From contig CM043944.1 in assembly GCA_014529385.2 (NCBI GenBank), positions 49,084,768-49,144,767 of the forward strand: a stretch of DNA of 60,000 bases. Direction: 5' to 3'. The DNA comes from Adiantum capillus-veneris. Its lineage: Eukaryota > Streptophyta > Polypodiopsida > Polypodiales > Pteridaceae. A program made the position numbers and the translations under genes. The notes under the pieces are model-generated. The model was not told the DNA's origin. It saw nothing but the letters and a program-made list of their open reading frames with translations, and did no database searches. Position 1 is the first letter of the stretch, and each line of letters begins with the position of its first letter. Shown piece by piece: positions 56,117 through 60,000 of the stretch.

Positions 56117-56400
56117 GCAAATGTACAAATGTTTAAAATGAACAAAGTTTCTGTCTTATAAGACTCTCTTTTCCTTTATTGTGCACAAAAATGAAGTAGT
56201 ATGCATGCTTAGATCAAGTTTGCTGAGACGACATGCTTGCGGCAGCTTAGACTCTCAAGCGCCAGATGGACTAGTCATCCATTCTAGAACGATGTCGTAG
56301 GGTAACATAGGGATCCTCTACCCACTAGAAAAAGGACTTATGAATATGATTTATCTTCTCTACCCCATAGTCGAGGACGACTATGAATTCAAGAGAGAGC
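56117..56400 (+). other. 3' untranslated region and polypurine tract
   Basis: AAGAGAGAG (56,391-56,399) is the likely polypurine tract, four bases before the 3' LTR; it would prime plus-strand DNA synthesis. The region from the stop codon to about 56,345 is the cassette shared with 4,201-4,504 and 27.43-27.75 kb; this copy lacks some 50 bases present in the others. Confidence 0.8.
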
Positions 56401-56403
56401 TAA

Positions 56404-57998
56404 TGTCATAATAACTAATATCTAATTCTCCTAAATGATTTTCTCATGTTAAACTGATCATTTAATATGGGGAAGTGCCAAGGGAGAAAAAGCTAGAATA
56501 TTGGTTAAGCTGGCAAACCGGCCACAGTAGGGATCCAAAGGAGGGAAAATAGGGATCCAAAAGGGGGTCATTTGCAAAAGAGCAATGCACAACAATGGGC
56601 TTTAAAGACCCTAAGGCTCAGCCCATTAAGAATTCCAAAATGCTAAGGTTCCAAAATTCAAAGGTTGTGCCCAAAGGTCAAAAGCTTAGGAAAATTGGAT
56701 GCTTGTGTGTGTACCAAAAAATTCTTCTTCAACTCTACAAAAAGGGGGCGAGCCTTGCAAGTAGGGGATGAGAGAGAAACACACAAACACACTCATACGC
56801 TTCCTTTACACAAAGGGAAAGAGAGACACATGTCAGCTCCCTAGCCCATATGCCCACAAGGTGTATTTAAATCCTATTGGATGGCCTTGGAGGTGGACCA
56901 ATGAGAATTAGGCTAGAGTAAATCTAGTTTGATTAATTTAAAAATACTTAATAAAATAATCAATAAGAATTAAGCTCTCTAGAAGACTATTGGACAGTCT
57001 TCCAAGGGGTCCAATGAGCATTCAGCAGCCCAATGACTTGCCTGAATCATATTGGCCAGGAGACAAAGGGGTCCAATGAGAGTTTAGTTGCATTAATTAA
57101 TTACCTAAAGCTCTGACAAAAAGGTGAAAGGGGGACACATATCAGAAGGCTATCACTTATGCTTCTTAAATTCCATTGGCCAGGCCTGGGGAGGTCCAAT
57201 GAGGTGCCAGCAAGAGCAATTAGCAAGGGGGGTCGACCAAGAGACAGAGGGGGACTGAATTTTCAAAGGAATTATGGCATACACACTCAAACTAGTCCAT
57301 GTGTGAAGTAAGAAGACTCTCTCTCTCTCTCCTTCTCAAGATTTAATGGAAAGCTTATCACCCACTCCAAGCTTGTGACAAGGGAGGCCTACACCAAAAA
57401 CTCTTGGCTTTGTGATGCAAATCCAACCAAGAGCCAAGCTTCAGTGCATGCTCATCTCCTCTACCAAGCTAATTACTAAGCTATGCTATGCTAATATGAG
57501 TGATTATGTGAGGACATGTACATCTTTCTTGTAAGACTACTCCTTCTTCCTCTCAATCTACTCTCATACCCGGCTAGCTCTCACCATCTTCGAAGGTGTG
57601 CGAGGTCTTGGATCTGAGGCCCTGAGGGAATTAATGTTGTGTTTAATAAGTTTTTTGCTTAGTGCTTGAAGTTTTCATTTTCATTGCACTAGCTAGTATT
57701 GAAGGAACACAAAGAATTGCATTGTAAAATGTCTCTCTTGATGGGAGAAACCATAATACAAAGCCTTTTGGAGGGGGGACCGGCTCCGTGTAAATCCGGT
57801 CCTCAAATGTTGTCAATAGATTAATTTCTCTCTCTTTTGAAGTATTGTTCATGCTATCTAACTAGGTGTTATGCTTTTTGTTGCTCTCTCCACCCAGGCA
57901 CTCTTGTTATTCTCATTAGGAATCTATTCTAATGAAATGCTCACGATGTTCATGCTATTTTCCGCTACACACAAGTTACTAGGCCATTAAATGTTACA
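56404..57998 (+). repeat. 3' LTR of the chromovirus (1,595 bp)
   Basis: Begins TGTCATAATAACTAATATC and ends CCATTAAATGTTACA, matching the 5' LTR over its whole length with small differences. Confidence 0.93.
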
Positions 57999-58698
57999 GG
58001 TTGAGCTACCCATTCATACCAAATCCATTCAAATAAGTGACAATCAAATCCTATATGGTATACAATTTTCACAACATGACAAATGTAAAGTCTAATAAGA
58101 AAGAGAAGGAGAGAGGCATGAACACAACCATGAGAGCACAATGGAGGTTGAATGTTGATTCCTATTATTCACTATATAAAAAGATGATAAGATCTACAAA
58201 TCAAAAGTAAATGTAAGAATATACAACATAATAAGAGACTATGTACAACGATCAATTTGAAACTGCTACCTGAGGAGTTGTGCACCTGATAGAGTTGTAG
58301 GTGTATCATGTGTGTTTGATAGGAGGATACATTTTAACTCCTTAAGTATAGATTTACATCAATAGGAGATGCTTATTAAATCACTTTCTAAAAACTATTA
58401 TAAGTTTATAAAGAAAGAGGTATTTCTTTATTCAAATTTGTAAAATGCATATAGGGGTTCTTTTAATCAACCTTTGATCACACATGATACATAGGATTTT
58501 TCAAGGTGCACTTCTTGAGACTGCTACCTAGTGCATTATCAAGATAAATGGCAACCACTCTTAGTGGGTAGACCATCTTGGCAAAGACCAAATGTAGTAC
58601 CGTTGATGATCATCCTCATGTCTTCTATCACATACCAATGATAAAAGTAGGCAAGAAGTCATCCAAGCATACCTTGTGCTAAACTTGGACTCTCAACA
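57999..58698 (-). mobile_element. Probable 3' LTR of a copia element, left end unset
   Basis: On the minus strand an LTR start TGTTGAGAGTCCAAG lies at 58,698 right after a polypurine tract. The stretch to its left is non-coding. It abuts the chromovirus 3' LTR, so its end may have been lost to that insertion or rearrangement. Confidence 0.55.
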
Positions 58699-58710
58699 CT
58701 CCCCCTCAAT
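58699..58710 (-). other. Copia polypurine tract
   Basis: Minus strand ATTGAGGGGGAG directly precedes the LTR start, as in most plant copia elements. Confidence 0.75.
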
Positions 58711-58759
58711 CTAAATGCCATCTCTAGTACTCCATAGCTCAAAACTACATGAGCTTCTT

Positions 58760-59170
58760 TGCTCCGAGGGCCTTGATGAGCATGTCTACAAAATGCTCAT
58801 CCATCCTCACGTACCTAAGGCCAATTCCATCAACCAAGACCCTATCTTTGATAATTGGTATTGCACGCCAATGTGCTTTGTCATTGCATGGAACACCAGG
58901 TTTCATGCCAATTCTATACTACCAAGGTTGATAGAATAGATGACAATTAGCCTCTCAACATGTGTGCTCAACTCTCCATGTAGAATCTCCAACCATGTTA
59001 CCTTACATATACCACTTCAACACCCTTGTACTCAAACTCTCTACTTGACAAAGAAATTGTGAGTTTCCCCTTCATGCTATATGGGATAGCACCACTCTCA
59101 AGTGAGAACATGAAATTAACTGCTGGTAGATGACAAATAAAATAGACTAATAGCTCAATCCGCATTTCTA
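58760..59170 (-). pseudogene. Ty1/copia RNase H C-terminal remnant
   Basis: Minus-strand reading gives SGAIPYSMKGKLTISLSSRE (copia RNase H, usual form GAISWxSKKQxxVALSSxE), then ILHGELSTHVERLIVI, NLGSIELA, a stop, NLVFHAMTKHIGVQYQL (usual NPVFHARTKHIxxxYHF), and after a shift DEHFVDMLIKALGAKKL (usual QxADIxTKxL end). The order and the polypurine tract that follows make the copia assignment firm. The rest of pol lies outside or is lost. Confidence 0.82.
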
Positions 59171-60000
59171 TAACATACAGCTACACTCTCATGCTAGCCT
59201 CATTAATGAGTGCATAACATAGAGTAGCACTCACATAGCACAAATTTTACTTGAATGCATCCAAGTTTGGCTTCTTGGAAAGCATCATAAACTAGTTCTC
59301 AAGCCCAGCCATGTAACTCAAATCTAGTTGTGAGATTCTTATTAGAATTATTTGTTATTTGAGAGACAAATAATATGCCAAAAACGGGCGTATTATTTGT
59401 TGACCCAAATTATACAACCGTTTTATATGGTGCCATGTCAGCAAAATCGACATCCAGTATATTTTCCTAGATTTTCAATAAAAAAAACTTCGATTAAAAA
59501 AAAAAATTTACGAAGAATTTTTTTGATTGAAGAATACATTGATAAAAAACTTCTTTATATAGCGCAACACACCTTGTTGAGGCCATTATTCATCACAAAA
59601 TGTAATCCATGTGAGAAACTGATTTTTTTTAAAATAATGATTTTGAAATCAGTTGAAATCTAGTAAATAGATCAAAAATACATTTTTAAAAATTATTTCA
59701 AATTTTTAGTGAGATTTAAGTGAAATTTCTATTAGGGTCAAATTGTGTAAGCTTTGTATGTTGTGTAGAGCTCATACTCTTACTCATACAAGATGCTTAT
59801 TTTATAAGAGTCACTTGTCTATGTGCTTAGTTTATTGACATGTGGAAGTGAATTAGTGATATAATTTAGAGGTTGGCGTTGTGTGCAGAGTGTAATCTCA
59901 CATGAGATAATCAGTTTGCAAAATATATTATAATAAAGGTCAGTTTTATTTAGGTCAATGTTTGATTTTGACGTGTAGATATTTTCTCACCTCAAAGTGA
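59171..60000. other. AT-rich non-coding end of window
   Basis: It contains a small inverted repeat at 59,367-59,379 and 59,387-59,399 (CAAATAATATGCC against GGCGTATTATTTG, one mismatch). The frame 59,352-59,663 is AT-rich and has no recognisable content. Nothing else is seen. Confidence 0.4.

Larger units (their letters stand above)
46843..57998 (+). mobile_element. Complete Ty3/gypsy chromovirus with nested insertion
   Basis: An 11.16-kb element bounded by two related LTRs (46,843-48,427 and 56,404-57,998), with primer-binding site, gag, protease, RT, RNase H, integrase, chromodomain-like tail and polypurine tract in the normal order. Without the nested insertion at 49,564-52,024 it would be about 8.7 kb. 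The flanks are AGGAA on the left and GGTTG on the right, so there is no target duplication. Frameshifts and stops occur in gag, protease, RT and RNase H. Confidence 0.93.

Noticed and set aside
1-60000. tRNA and rRNA genes
   Set aside because: I saw no cloverleaf-like or rRNA-like sequence; the initiator-Met-like 12-mers are retroelement primer-binding sites.

Overview
The window looks like nuclear DNA from a land plant, most likely a seed plant with a large, repeat-rich genome. The evidence is Ty3/gypsy chromoviruses with initiator-Met tRNA primer-binding sites, a Tat-like (non-chromovirus) gypsy element, Ty1/copia debris, a plant TNP2-type CACTA transposase, plant-style GT/AG introns, and many GA/CT microsatellites. 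I found no intact host gene, no rRNA or tRNA gene and no CRISPR array. Nearly every coding stretch is a decayed transposable element or an unidentified gene remnant with stops and frameshifts. I cannot name the species.

Layout from left to right. 1-5.82 kb: minus-strand Tat-like gag-pol cut by the window edge; its gag is split by a 304-bp insertion that matches the 3' tail of the chromoviruses elsewhere in the window. 6.6-11.84 kb: a 3.4-kb plus-strand LTR with a 160-bp minisatellite, followed by a primer-binding site and a short, apparently non-coding internal region. 11.87-15.4 kb: fragments of other gypsy elements on both strands. 15.4-25.8 kb: CACTA-type debris (TNP2 remnant on the minus strand, a possible TNPA-like gene on the plus strand) and an unidentified multi-exon minus-strand gene carrying a copia solo LTR. 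25.84-29.9 kb: 3' half of a minus-strand chromovirus. 29.9-34 kb: a second, Tekay-like minus-strand chromovirus reduced to LTR, pol end and gag start. 34-40.67 kb: a minus-strand 3.77-kb LTR, its primer-binding site, and an unidentified multi-exon coding region where gag would be expected.

40.7-46.8 kb is the most unusual stretch. A decayed plus-strand gene has a ParB/sulfiredoxin-like block followed by a block resembling a beta-class amino DNA methyltransferase (DPPY-like motif first, FxGxxTT-like motif later). Clusters of a near-palindromic 20-mer lie upstream of it and inside it. I cannot assign this locus to a named family.

46,843-57,998 is the only end-to-end element: a plus-strand chromovirus with two LTRs of about 1.59 kb, a primer-binding site, gag, protease, RT, RNase H, integrase, chromodomain-like tail, polypurine tract and 3' LTR. 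Its gag is interrupted by a nested 2.46-kb insertion flanked by GCGTTT. The right end (58.0-59.2 kb) is the 3' end of a minus-strand copia element, and the last 0.7 kb is AT-rich and unassigned.

In an intact chromovirus, Gag forms the particle, protease matures it, RT and RNase H copy the RNA from the tRNA primer, and integrase with the chromodomain inserts the copy. All copies here carry lesions and look non-autonomous.
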